A stretch of 35,021 nt of DNA, from positions 1 to 35,021 of the forward strand of contig PHAL01000027.1 of the NCBI GenBank assembly GCA_002840355.1. The letters are read 5' to 3'. Shown in pieces: positions 16,857 through 24,979 of this stretch. The notes below the pieces were generated by a model that did not search any database, had not been told where the DNA came from, and saw nothing but the letters and a program-made list of their open reading frames with translations. The translations under genes and the position numbers were made by a program. This DNA is from Elusimicrobia bacterium HGW-Elusimicrobia-3 (GTDB lineage: Bacteria > Elusimicrobiota > Elusimicrobia > Elusimicrobiales > UBA9959). Each line of letters opens with the position of its first letter. Positions within the stretch are counted from its first letter, which is position 1.

Positions 16857-16869
16857 TATAATTAGACTA
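16857..16869 (+). promoter_or_regulatory. Leaderless promoter of the pyruvoyl arginine decarboxylase
   Basis: TATAAT (16857-16862) ends 6 nt before ATG 16869, placing +1 on the start codon. The -35 position falls in the terminator stem and shows no consensus. There is no Shine-Dalgarno. Confidence 0.6.
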
Positions 16870-17420
16870 TGTCACTACACCTCGTACCCAAAGAAGTTTT
16901 TCTTACGAAAGGCCTCGGCCGCCACAAGGAAAAGCTGGCGAGCTTCGAGGAAGCCCTGCGGGACGCCAAGATAGCCAAGTACAACCTTGTGCACGTCTCC
17001 AGCATCTTCCCCCCCTACTGCAAGGTGATCCCGGCCAAGAAGGGGCTGGCGAAGCTCAACGACGGGCAGATCCTGCACTGCGTCCTGAGCCGCAACACGA
17101 TCAAGGAGAACCACCGCCTGATCGCCTCCTCGGTGGGCCTCGCGGTGCCCAAGGACCGCTCCCATTACGGGTACATCTCCGAGCACCACACCTTCGGCGA
17201 GACAGACGAGAAGACGGGCGACTACGCCGAAGACCTGGCCGCGATGATGTTGTCCACCATACAGGGCGTGGAGTTCGGCAGCGACACCACGTGGGACCAG
17301 AAAGAAGAGATCTGGAAGCTCAGCGGAAAGATCGTGCGCGCGGCCAATATCACCCAGTCGGCGATAGGGACCGAAGGCGTCTGGACCACCACGGTGGCGG
17401 CCGCCGTCTTCCTCTTCTGA
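16869..17420 (+). CDS. pdaD: Pyruvoyl-dependent arginine decarboxylase
   Basis: This enzyme converts arginine to agmatine using a covalent pyruvoyl group made by self-cleavage. The 183-aa length fits the family. The self-processing motif VSSIFPP is at 43-49, and cleavage between Ser44 and Ser45 would give the beta chain and the pyruvoyl alpha chain. The region SVGLAVPKD and the acidic EHHTFGETDEKTGDYAEDLA segment are typical. Agmatinase follows 70 bp later, making the agmatine route to putrescine complete. This family is best known from archaea, Chlamydiae and some other bacteria. It is transcribed from its own leaderless-type promoter. Confidence 0.92.
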   Translation: MSLHLVPKEVFLTKGLGRHKEKLASFEEALRDAKIAKYNLVHVSSIFPPYCKVIPAKKGLAKLNDGQILHCVLSRNTIKENHRLIASSVGLAVPKDRSHYGYISEHHTFGETDEKTGDYAEDLAAMMLSTIQGVEFGSDTTWDQKEEIWKLSGKIVRAANITQSAIGTEGVWTTTVAAAVFLF

Positions 17421-17490
17421 CCGAGACCCTGCAGGCGGGGCCAGGGCCTCTGGCGCGCCCCGCATCTTCGGGCATTTAACGGAGACCCCC

Positions 17491-18351
17491 ATGAAATTCA
17501 AACCGGCTAAAAAACAGTTCATGCGCAACGACGGAGTGACGCTCCAAAGCGCGGCCTTCGCGGTGCTGCCGGTGCCTTACGAGCGCACCGTCTCCTACGG
17601 CAAGGGCACCCGGCGCGGCCCCGCCGCCATCATAGAAGCCTCCCCGCAGGTGGAACTGTGGGACGAGGAGATTAAGGCCGAGACCTGGAAGCGGGGCATC
17701 TTCACCGCGCAGGCGGTGGACTGCTCGCTGCCGGAGGCCAAATTCTTCCCGCACCTCGAGAGCGCCGTGGAGGGCCTGCTGTCCTCCACCCGGGCCATCC
17801 CTTTCTTCCTCGGCGGCGAGCACAGCGTCACGCAGGCGCTGCTGCCTCCCTTCATCCGCCGGCACAAGGACCTGTCGATCCTGCATTTCGACGCGCACGC
17901 CGACCTGCGGGTGGAATTCCGCGGCTCCAGGCACAGCCACGCCTGCGCCGTCTACCCGGCCTCGCGCAGCAACAAGGTGGTGCAGGTGGGCATCCGCAGC
18001 GTGGGCCACGACGAGCGGCAGTTCCACAACGCGGGCAACGTGCGCACCTTCCTGATGCACGAGAACCTGGATTTCAAGAAGCTGGAGCGAGACGTGCTGC
18101 GAGAGCTGAGCGGCACGGTCTACATGACGCTGGACTCGGACGGCTTCGACCCGTCCGTCATACCGGGCACAGGCACGCCGCAGCCGGGCGGCTTCCAGTG
18201 GTACGACGCGCTGCGCCTGTTCAAGGCAGTCTGCGCTAAGAAGAGAGTGGTGGGCGTGGACCTGGTGGAGGTCTCCCCGGTAAAGGGCTCCAACATCTCC
18301 GAGCTGACCGCGGCCAAGCTGGTGTACCGGCTGATGGGTTATTTGAGCTAG
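17491..18351 (+). CDS. speB: Agmatinase (ureohydrolase)
   Basis: This enzyme hydrolyses agmatine to putrescine and urea with a binuclear manganese centre. The metal ligands are all present: GGEHS (His111), DAHAD (Asp134, His136, Asp138) and LDSDGFDP (Asp215, Asp217). PGTGTPQPGG follows, as in agmatinases, and DLVEVSP near the C-terminus is also typical. The 286-aa length is normal. GGAGA lies 7 nt before the ATG. It is downstream of the arginine decarboxylase and closes the polyamine locus before a strong terminator. Arginase or formimidoglutamase are less likely given the context. Confidence 0.92.
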   Translation: MKFKPAKKQFMRNDGVTLQSAAFAVLPVPYERTVSYGKGTRRGPAAIIEASPQVELWDEEIKAETWKRGIFTAQAVDCSLPEAKFFPHLESAVEGLLSSTRAIPFFLGGEHSVTQALLPPFIRRHKDLSILHFDAHADLRVEFRGSRHSHACAVYPASRSNKVVQVGIRSVGHDERQFHNAGNVRTFLMHENLDFKKLERDVLRELSGTVYMTLDSDGFDPSVIPGTGTPQPGGFQWYDALRLFKAVCAKKRVVGVDLVEVSPVKGSNISELTAAKLVYRLMGYLS

Positions 18352-18366
18352 CGCGCCACGGCCAAT

Positions 18367-18396
18367 AAAAAACCGCGGGCAGTCCCGCGGTTTTTT
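18367..18396. terminator. Bidirectional terminator after agmatinase
   Basis: A-run, CCGCGGG (18373-18379), CAGT loop, CCCGCGG (18384-18390), T-run (18391-18396). The A/T symmetry lets it serve agmatinase on the plus strand and the convergent small gene (stop at 18413) on the minus strand. Confidence 0.9.
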
Positions 18397-18412
18397 ATTT
18401 CCCCGGAGGGGG

Positions 18413-18706
18413 TCAGGGCAGCGCGGAAGATAACCAGAGAACTTCGGCCTTGGCTGCGGCCAGGGCCTCGTCCAGACCGCTGTATTCCTCCACGTGGCCG
18501 TGCTTCATGGGGATCCAGCAGGCGTCCATCGTCCGGTCGTCGTAAACCTCTTCCCTGAAGCCGCAGACCCCGTCCTCCTTGCGCTGGAAGAAACAGACCC
18601 TGTGTTTGCCGTCCGGGGCGTACGCCGTCTTGACCAGCAGCACGGTGCCCCCGCCCGGAGTACCGGTAAAGAAAGCCGCCATGGCCTTGAGCATCCTCTC
18701 GAGCAT
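18413..18706 (-). CDS. Small protein of unknown function (97 aa)
   Basis: I do not recognise this protein. It has a short hydrophobic N-terminal helix (MLKAMAAFFTG), then a strand-rich soluble part with HRVCFFQRKEDG and an EVYDDRTMDACW segment. It ends in an alanine-rich helix. It has cysteines but no CxxC motif. The start has a G-run (18713-18718) 6 nt upstream as a weak ribosome-binding site. It diverges from the receiver gene, and their promoters overlap around 18726-18734. It shares a terminator with agmatinase. Confidence 0.6.
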   Translation of the reverse strand: MLERMLKAMAAFFTGTPGGGTVLLVKTAYAPDGKHRVCFFQRKEDGVCGFREEVYDDRTMDACWIPMKHGHVEEYSGLDEALAAAKAEVLWLSSALP

Positions 18707-18725
18707 AATTTACCCCCCGAAATTT

Positions 18726-18740
18726 GATATTATTCTGCCA
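18726..18740. promoter_or_regulatory. Overlapping divergent promoter region
   Basis: TATTAT (18728-18733) ends 6 nt before the receiver ATG at 18740, predicting a leaderless transcript. On the other strand TAATAT (18727-18732) gives a -10 box about 20 nt before the small minus-strand gene. No clear -35 is visible for either. Confidence 0.45.
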
Positions 18741-19117
18741 TGGCGCCGCGCAAAAAGATACTGATCGTCGAAGACGACAAAACGCTGCAGATGATACTGA
18801 AAGCGGCCTTCGAGAAGGCCGGCCACCAGGTCATCCCCGCGCTGGACGCCATGCAGGGCCTGATGATGGCCAAGCAGGTCAAACCGGACCTGGTGGTGCT
18901 CGACATGCTGATGCCGGCGGGCGGCGGCCAGTCCGTCTACGAGCGCCTGCAGATGATGACCGGCTCGTTCCAGATTCCAGTCCTGATCTACTCCTCCCTG
19001 CCTCTGGCCGAGGTCGCCAAGACCATCTCCGAAGGCCCGCAGACCAAGGTACTCAACAAGTCCGCCCCTGTCGCCGAAGTGGTGGCCGCGGCGGAAGCCC
19101 TGCTGGGCGGCGCCTAG
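18740..19117 (+). CDS. Stand-alone response regulator receiver
   Basis: This single-domain 125-aa CheY-like receiver starts ILIVEDDKT (acidic pocket Asp12/Asp13) and has the phosphoacceptor Asp55 in VVLDMLMP. A Ser in LIYSS and a Lys in KVLNKSAP complete the switch residues. There is no output domain, so it would act by protein contact or in a phosphorelay. The hybrid kinase at the left end of the window could in principle use it, but distance gives no support. Its TAG stop overlaps the stop of the convergent gene in the palindrome CTAG (19114-19117). Confidence 0.9.
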   Translation: MAPRKKILIVEDDKTLQMILKAAFEKAGHQVIPALDAMQGLMMAKQVKPDLVVLDMLMPAGGGQSVYERLQMMTGSFQIPVLIYSSLPLAEVAKTISEGPQTKVLNKSAPVAEVVAAAEALLGGA

Positions 19118-20223
19118 AAATTCTCCAGCGAGTCGAACTCCGAAACCTTCTTCTTCTCCATCAGGTGGCCCATGTCGCGGCTGAACGCGAAGGGCCCCTT
19201 GGGCCAGCCGAAAGCCAGCTTTACGGCCGTCTCTATGTCGTATTCCGAGGCCATGATCTCGGAGGCCAGCAGCCGGGCCTCCTCCACCACCGGACGCATG
19301 ATCTCGGCGAAGATGTCGTCCTTGAAGGTCTTCTTCAGCCCCAGGTACTTGACCAGATTGGGCAGGATGGGGTTCTCGCCCACTATGCGGCCTTCCTCGT
19401 AAATGTAAAAGCCTATCGTGGACTTGCGGCCCAGCTGGCCGTACTGCACCAGCCGCTGCAGCGTGGCGGAAGGCGCAAGCCGCTCGGGCTTGCCCAGCGC
19501 GTTGTAGAGGGATTCGGAGGCGGCGTAATCAGAGTCCAGGCCCGCGCAGTCTGCCATCTCGAACGGGCCCATGGGCGCGCCTGACACTTCCCGGAAGGCG
19601 GCGTCGATCTCGTGCGGGTGGCCCTTGCCCGAATCCATCAGGCGCAGAGCGGCCAGCAGGAAAGGCCTGGTAAGCCTCTCCACCACCTGGCCGGGGTTAT
19701 CCTTGGTGATCACCGGGGTTTTGCCGATCTTGCGCAGCAGCGCGGCGGCGGCCTCGAGGTAGTCGTCCTTGGTATGGTCCGTGCGCACCACTTCCACCAG
19801 CGGGTTGGAGCGCACCGGCTTTATGAAATGGAAGCCCAGCGTGCGCTCGTTGGGCAGCTCGCCAGAGCCTATCACCTCGGAGAGCGGCTGCACGGCGCAG
19901 CGCGCCGCCACCACGCAGTGCTGGTCCAGGTGCTTGCGCAGCTTGGAGAAATAGAGCCGGCGCTCGTCCTGCGACTTGGAGGCGGCCTCGATGACGATGT
20001 CGGCCCCGCTGAACTTGGAGAGGTCCTGTATCCCCTCGATGTTGCCCATCAGCTCTTCCTTGCCGGCCTGCCGCAGGGACCAGGAGATCTTGGCCAGCGC
20101 CACCGCGAGGCTGTCCTTGAAATCGTCGTAGAGCCGCACCTGGAAGCCGTGCTTGACGAACAGCTCAGCCGCGCCGGCGCCGGTGGTATTGGAGCCCATT
20201 ATGCCGATAGCGTTGATTTCCAT
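19114..20223 (-). CDS. 3-hydroxyacyl-CoA dehydrogenase-like protein
   Basis: This is a 369-aa NAD-binding protein of the 3-hydroxyacyl-CoA dehydrogenase family. The Rossmann motif GIMGSNTTGAG is at 7-17. HFIKP contains His132, and Glu144 follows 12 residues later, matching the catalytic His-Glu dyad. The C-terminal domain motif GAPMGPFEMAD is present, with a second half-domain near KGPFAF. The usual NTSS segment is replaced by ARCAVQPL (about 107-114), so the conserved Asn/Ser before the His are missing. Activity or substrate may therefore differ from the 3-hydroxybutyryl-CoA enzyme. It is downstream of the 516-aa membrane protein gene (22-bp gap), with GGAG about 11 nt before the ATG. Confidence 0.85.
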   Translation of the reverse strand: MEINAIGIMGSNTTGAGAAELFVKHGFQVRLYDDFKDSLAVALAKISWSLRQAGKEELMGNIEGIQDLSKFSGADIVIEAASKSQDERRLYFSKLRKHLDQHCVVAARCAVQPLSEVIGSGELPNERTLGFHFIKPVRSNPLVEVVRTDHTKDDYLEAAAALLRKIGKTPVITKDNPGQVVERLTRPFLLAALRLMDSGKGHPHEIDAAFREVSGAPMGPFEMADCAGLDSDYAASESLYNALGKPERLAPSATLQRLVQYGQLGRKSTIGFYIYEEGRIVGENPILPNLVKYLGLKKTFKDDIFAEIMRPVVEEARLLASEIMASEYDIETAVKLAFGWPKGPFAFSRDMGHLMEKKKVSEFDSLENF

Positions 20224-20245
20224 AGTTGCGAAGCTCCGTGGCCGC

Positions 20246-21796
20246 TCAGGCGGCCTTCACTTCCTCCAGCCGCACGATGCCTTCCTTGTTGAGGACTATG
20301 CGGATGCGGTCGTAGTGCACGTTCTCCCGCGCTTCCCTGTCGAAATAGGTGTATTTTAGGATCAGGTTCAGGTGGTAGACGCGCGCGCAGGCGGCCGAGC
20401 GCAGCTCGCCGGTGGCGGGATCCACGTACGGGTAGTCCACCGAGGCGTCGTCGGCCTGCTCCACGAGTTCGCGGATATTGAAGCGCATGATGTCGTTGAG
20501 GTCGCGGCGCCGCTTGTGCGACCGCATGATGACGTCCGGGTAAAGCTGTATCTCTTTCTTGTATTTGAACACGCGCTCCGGTTTGCCCTCTTCGTCCACC
20601 GAGGTGATATTGTCTATGCGGCGCAGCCGGGAAATGTCCGGGGGCACGTCGCGGCCGGGAATGAAGGTGGACCCCTCCTTGAGCAGGCCGATGCGCCCGC
20701 CGCCGGCCGAGTCGAGGATGGCGATCTTGCGGTCGCTGATCCAGCGGGTCAGGCTCCTGGAAAAAAGCAGCTTCAGCCAGTCCTTGATGCGGTCCTTGAA
20801 AATATAGCTGATCACCACGGCCAGCACGAAAGGCAGGCTGTTCATGGCGTAGCGCTGCTGAAAGAACAGCGTAACGAGCACGGCGAACAGCATGGCCGCG
20901 CCGGCCGCCAGGCCGAAGACCACCTGGGTGAGGCTCTCCCACTCGGAAAACTCGGCCCGGAGGTAGAGCACGGCGCTCATGAACTTCTTGAGCACGCCGC
21001 GGCGGTAGATGATGGTCTCGTTGGAGGAGCCCGGCACCAGCAGGGACGGGTATTTCATCGCCTGGCGGTAGCGATTCTGGGCCGTCACGATGGCCAGCAC
21101 GCCTTGTTCCACTCCCGCGAAGCGTCCGCCCGCGCCGGGGTTGGCGCGCAGCGCCTCTATCAGCGCGGTCAGGTACGCCTCGAGAACCAGGCTGACGTAC
21201 TCGTCGAAGAAAGCCATGGTCTCGCGCACCTTAACCGGCACCGCCGGGGCCGAGATCTCGGCCTTCAGCGAGTGCAGCGCGGCCTCGAGCGCCTTCAGGT
21301 CGGCCAGGAAATTCTCCAGGCCCTCGCCCACGAACAGCTTGCGCTGCGCGGCCGGCACGGCGGCCCCGTAAGTGGCCAGCCCCTCCGTAAAAACCTTGAC
21401 GTAGTCGCGGATCTCGCCGCGGATGATGCAGCCCAGCAGGCGGATCTCGTCGCAGATCTTGTCGGCCAGCGCCTTGTCCCCGGCGCCGGACAGCACCCGG
21501 GACAGGTCCGCGCGCACGCGGTTGAGCGGCGAGTCGGCCAGCGACGGGTCGCACAGCTTGCCCAGGCTGATCTTGGGGGTGCGCCAGCGGATATAGCGCT
21601 GCGTGGCGTTGTAGAAGCGTTCCTTGCCGTAGTTGTGCGGCCCCACGTTGAGCGCGCGCGGGATAAAGAAATAGGTCTCCACCTCGTACGAGCTCCTGGC
21701 CGAGGCGTCGAGGTCGATGTCGAGCTTGATCTCGAAGCGGTGCCTGTCGTGCAGCTTGATGCGGGAGTCTAAAATGTCGTTCTGGTCTTCTATCAT
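20246..21796 (-). CDS. Membrane protein of unknown function (516 aa)
   Basis: I do not recognise a family. The N-terminal half (1-280) is soluble and helical, with an acidic IKLDIDLDASAR start and long amphipathic helices. Two hydrophobic helices (about 292-311 and 320-334) follow, separated by a short QQRYAMNS turn. A basic, strand-rich C-terminal domain (about 340-516) starts KDRIKDWLKLLFSRS and contains several charged segments (KRRRDLNDI, YFDREAR). It has no signal peptide. The likely topology is a two-TM hairpin with both large domains in the cytoplasm. An AT-rich tract (21821-21836) just upstream of the start probably carries its promoter; no Shine-Dalgarno is visible. It is probably co-transcribed with the downstream dehydrogenase-like gene. 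Confidence 0.7.
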   Translation of the reverse strand: MIEDQNDILDSRIKLHDRHRFEIKLDIDLDASARSSYEVETYFFIPRALNVGPHNYGKERFYNATQRYIRWRTPKISLGKLCDPSLADSPLNRVRADLSRVLSGAGDKALADKICDEIRLLGCIIRGEIRDYVKVFTEGLATYGAAVPAAQRKLFVGEGLENFLADLKALEAALHSLKAEISAPAVPVKVRETMAFFDEYVSLVLEAYLTALIEALRANPGAGGRFAGVEQGVLAIVTAQNRYRQAMKYPSLLVPGSSNETIIYRRGVLKKFMSAVLYLRAEFSEWESLTQVVFGLAAGAAMLFAVLVTLFFQQRYAMNSLPFVLAVVISYIFKDRIKDWLKLLFSRSLTRWISDRKIAILDSAGGGRIGLLKEGSTFIPGRDVPPDISRLRRIDNITSVDEEGKPERVFKYKKEIQLYPDVIMRSHKRRRDLNDIMRFNIRELVEQADDASVDYPYVDPATGELRSAACARVYHLNLILKYTYFDREARENVHYDRIRIVLNKEGIVRLEEVKAA

Positions 21797-21862
21797 AAAG
21801 GCGCGGCGGGCGCGGCTATTATTTTATATATATTATGCCGCTTCCGCCATACAACGGGGCGG

Positions 21863-21953
21863 GGCAGGGGACGCTGATGACTATATGACTATTTCCATGG
21901 AAGCGTGTCGGAAGCAATAACAATTAGGAATATAGTCATCAGCGTCCCCTGCC
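21863..21953. mobile_element. 91-bp element with 24-bp perfect inverted ends (MITE-like)
   Basis: The 24 bases at 21863-21886 are the exact reverse complement of 21930-21953. The outer ends begin GGCAGGGGACGC. The 43-bp centre holds a TTCCATGGAA palindrome (21892-21901) and repeated GGAAGC. It encodes nothing and lies between the 3' end of the Xer gene and the promoter of the 516-aa gene. The structure fits a small non-autonomous palindromic element such as those mobilised by IS200-like/RAYT transposases. No transposase is in the window, and no clear target duplication is visible. Confidence 0.6.
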
Positions 21954-21966
21954 TTTTCCATGCCTT

Positions 21967-22854
21967 TTATTTGTCGGGGTGGAATTTGTCGTGGGCGCGC
22001 TTGATGTCGCCCTTGTCGACGTGGGCGTAGATCTGGGTGGTGTTGAGGCTGGCGTGGCCGAGCATCTCCTGCACGCTGCGCAGGTCGGCCCCGCCCTGCA
22101 CCAGGTGGCTGGCGAAGGTATGCCGGAACAAATGCGGGTGCGGCTTTATCTCCACGCCCGCCTCCCGGCCGAAGGTCACTATGTCCTTCCACATCTGCTG
22201 CCGGCTGAGCGCCTGGCCGGAGCGATTAACGAACAGCTCGTCGGCCGCCGGCTGGCCGCCGAACTTCCGCTGGCGCGAGGCCAGGTACTCTTTGAGGCGC
22301 GAGAGCGCCGCGGCGTTGACCGGCACCATCCGCTCCTTGGCGCCCTTGCCGAACACGCGCAGCCAGCCCTGCTGGAAATTCACCGACTCCAGGCGCAGGC
22401 CCAGCAGCTCGGAAACGCGTATGCCGCTGGCGTACAGCAGCTCTATGGCGGCGGCGGCCCGCACCTTGGCGAAAGCCTCGCCGGCGGGATAGATCAGCAG
22501 TTTTTCCATGTCGCGCTTATCCAGGAAACGAGGCACCTTGCGGGGCAGCTTGGGGGCGCGGAAATTGGAGGTGGGGTCTTTCTGGGCTTTGCCCTCCAGC
22601 CGCAGGTAGCGGTAGAAGGCGCGCAGGGACTCCGTCTTTCTGAAGATGGAGGCGGGGCCCAGGCCCCGCTCCTTCTTCAGCGACCAGAGATAGCCCTCCA
22701 CGAAAGTGGTCTCGGCCAGGGCGGGGTCGGTCTTCCGGGCCTCGCAATAGGCCAGGAAGGCTTCCGCGTCACCGGCATAGGCGAGGCAGGTGTTATGCGC
22801 CAGGCCGCGCTCCATACCGAGGTGACGCGAAAAATCCGCCGCGAGGGGCCGCAC
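21967..22854 (-). CDS. xerD: Tyrosine recombinase of the XerC/XerD type
   Basis: This is a 295-aa site-specific recombinase, the usual length for chromosome-dimer resolution enzymes. The N-terminal SAM-like core-binding domain (about 1-95) is followed by a complete catalytic set: Arg146 (GIRVSELLGL), Lys170 (GKGAKER), His241 and Arg244 (HLFRHTFASH), His267 (LGHAS) and Tyr276 (TQIYAHVD). The start is GTG, directly abutting the recA stop (TAA then GTG), so it is translated from the recA transcript. An internal ATG at codon 14 is a possible alternative start. XerC versus XerD cannot be told from this sequence alone. The MITE-like element is only 13 bp past its stop. Confidence 0.9.
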   Translation of the reverse strand: MRPLAADFSRHLGMERGLAHNTCLAYAGDAEAFLAYCEARKTDPALAETTFVEGYLWSLKKERGLGPASIFRKTESLRAFYRYLRLEGKAQKDPTSNFRAPKLPRKVPRFLDKRDMEKLLIYPAGEAFAKVRAAAAIELLYASGIRVSELLGLRLESVNFQQGWLRVFGKGAKERMVPVNAAALSRLKEYLASRQRKFGGQPAADELFVNRSGQALSRQQMWKDIVTFGREAGVEIKPHPHLFRHTFASHLVQGGADLRSVQEMLGHASLNTTQIYAHVDKGDIKRAHDKFHPDK

Positions 22855-23943
<1,089 letters not shown>

Positions 23944-23992
23944 ATGTTTTCTACCTCCGTTAAATTTTCTTACCCGAATAGTCTACAAGGTC

Positions 23993-24055
23993 AACCCGAC
24001 AAGGGCCTGTCGGGTTGCGGCCGGCTATCTTTATTTTTTATCCGGCCTGTCGGGT
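23993..24055. repeat. Repeats in the recA leader
   Basis: AACCCGAC (23993-24000) and GTCGGGTT (24009-24016) form a perfect 8-bp inverted repeat. The 12-bp sequence GGCCTGTCGGGT occurs twice (24004-24015 and 24044-24055, 40 bp apart). They lie in the predicted recA 5' leader, between promoter and Shine-Dalgarno. They could be a regulator's operator or RNA hairpins affecting recA translation. Confidence 0.55.
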
Positions 24056-24110
24056 ATTATGTTAACATTTCCCGCCGCAGCTCCGTCACCGCTGCCGCAG
24101 CCGCCTGTTT

Positions 24111-24139
24111 AGTATAGATGATTCTCCGCCATCTGTCAA
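24111..24139 (-). promoter_or_regulatory. recA promoter
   Basis: On the minus strand TTGACA (24139-24134) is followed after exactly 17 bp by TATACT (24116-24111), a near-consensus sigma-70 promoter. The predicted start is near 24104, giving a leader of about 160 nt. A TATTAAGG half-site (24141-24148) lies 1 bp upstream of the -35. Confidence 0.8.
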
Positions 24140-24140
24140 G

Positions 24141-24188
24141 TATTAAGGAGATATTGACTTTAGCGCCTTAATATACTATCCTTAATAT
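24141..24188. promoter_or_regulatory. Candidate LexA-type operator: three TATTAAGG/CCTTAATA half-sites
   Basis: TATTAAGG (24141-24148) is the reverse complement of CCTTAATA at 24166-24173 and 24180-24187. The last two are part of a 9-bp direct repeat CCTTAATAT with a 14-bp period. The sites flank or overlap the recA -35 and the lexA promoter and start site. Position in the recA/lexA divergent region suggests autoregulatory SOS-type operators, unlike the E. coli CTGT-N8-ACAG or Bacillus-type boxes. Confidence 0.55.
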
Positions 24189-24189
24189 A
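24154..24189 (+). promoter_or_regulatory. Promoter of the LexA-type gene (leaderless)
   Basis: TTGACT (24154-24159), 17-bp spacer, TATCCT (24177-24182), then 6 nt to ATG 24189. This predicts +1 at the start codon. An alternative -10, TATACT (24172-24177), has poor spacing to the -35. There is no Shine-Dalgarno in the usable window before the ATG. Confidence 0.5.
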
Positions 24190-24845
24190 TGCATCCTATA
24201 CAAGAGAAGCTCCTGCACCTCTCCAAAGAACGCAATTTGGCCCAGGCCAGCCTGCGCGAGATGGCCTCCGCCATAGGCCTGCCGGACGAATCCCCCCAGA
24301 AGATCAAGCATCACCTGCAGCAGCTGGAGAAAAAAGGCTTCTTCACCATAGACCGCGCCAAGGGCCTGATGGAAAAGGCCTCCTTGCTGCCCGGGCTGGC
24401 CAGCGGCCTGCTGACGGAGGCCTCCTCTTTATTCTCCATTCCGATAGTGGGCATGGCCAATTGCGGGCCGGCCACGGTTTTCGCCGAGCAGAATTTCGAG
24501 GGCTTCCTGCGCGTCTCCGGCCGGCTGCTGGGCCGCAGCAACCCGGCCGGCCTCTACGCCATACGGACCAATGGCTCCTCTATGAACCGGGCCGAGATAG
24601 GCGGCAGGAAGATAGAGGACGGCGACTATGTGGTGATAGACAGCAATAAACGGGTGCCCGGCAATAACGACATAGTGCTGGCCATCATAGACAACAAGGC
24701 CACCATCAAGCGCTTCATCGACGACCGGGCCAACGGCCAGGTGATCCTGAAGGCCGACTCCTCCCACGACTACGACCCCATCTACCTGCACCCCGACGAC
24801 GACTTCCTCATCAACGGCAAGGCCGTAGCCGTCATCAAAAAGTAA
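24189..24845 (+). CDS. lexA: LexA-type repressor (S24 peptidase)
   Basis: This is a self-cleaving transcription repressor, 218 aa. The N-terminal winged-helix-like domain (about 1-60) has a helix ASLREMASAIGL and a wing-like EKKGFFTID. The C-terminal S24 domain holds the Ser-Lys dyad: Ser131 in NGSSM and Lys174 in ATIKRF. The scissile bond would be Cys92-Gly93 (ANCGPA), where LexA normally has Ala-Gly. Cys-Gly is used in some phage repressors, so cleavage remains likely. Its place divergent from recA with shared repeated half-sites supports an SOS role. Two GC-rich hairpins follow the stop. Confidence 0.85.
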   Translation: MHPIQEKLLHLSKERNLAQASLREMASAIGLPDESPQKIKHHLQQLEKKGFFTIDRAKGLMEKASLLPGLASGLLTEASSLFSIPIVGMANCGPATVFAEQNFEGFLRVSGRLLGRSNPAGLYAIRTNGSSMNRAEIGGRKIEDGDYVVIDSNKRVPGNNDIVLAIIDNKATIKRFIDDRANGQVILKADSSHDYDPIYLHPDDDFLINGKAVAVIKK

Positions 24846-24905
24846 CAGGGGCGCCCCCCCTGTTTCCAGCGCCCCGGCGGTCCCAAAGAGCGGACCGGCG
24901 GGGCG
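24845..24905 (+). terminator. Twin hairpins after the LexA-type gene
   Basis: ACAGGGG (24845-24851) pairs with CCCCTGT (24857-24863), followed by TT. A second stem (24870-24883 with 24892-24905, one mismatch) ends just before TAAAATTTTA. Neither has a long T-run, so together they probably give partial termination. Confidence 0.5.
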
Positions 24906-24916
24906 TAAAATTTTAC

Positions 24917-24959
24917 TTGCCTTGACGGGCCGGATAAGGTTTAATTTGACGGTAGTCAA
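24917..24959 (+). promoter_or_regulatory. Promoter and start-site dyad of the protease gene
   Basis: TTGCCT (24917-24922), 17-bp spacer, TTTAAT (24940-24945); predicted +1 near 24952. An inverted repeat TTGAC-GGTA-GTCAA (24946-24959) sits on the start site, a typical repressor position. GGAGG at 24966-24970 serves the ATG at 24980. Confidence 0.55.
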
Positions 24960-24979
24960 TTGACCGGAGGCAACAAACA

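Noticed and set aside
21863-21953. CRISPR repeat or dif site next to the Xer gene
   Set aside because: There is only one palindromic pair, without repeat-spacer periodicity. The arms are longer and of a different layout from a 28-bp dif site with its 6-bp centre.
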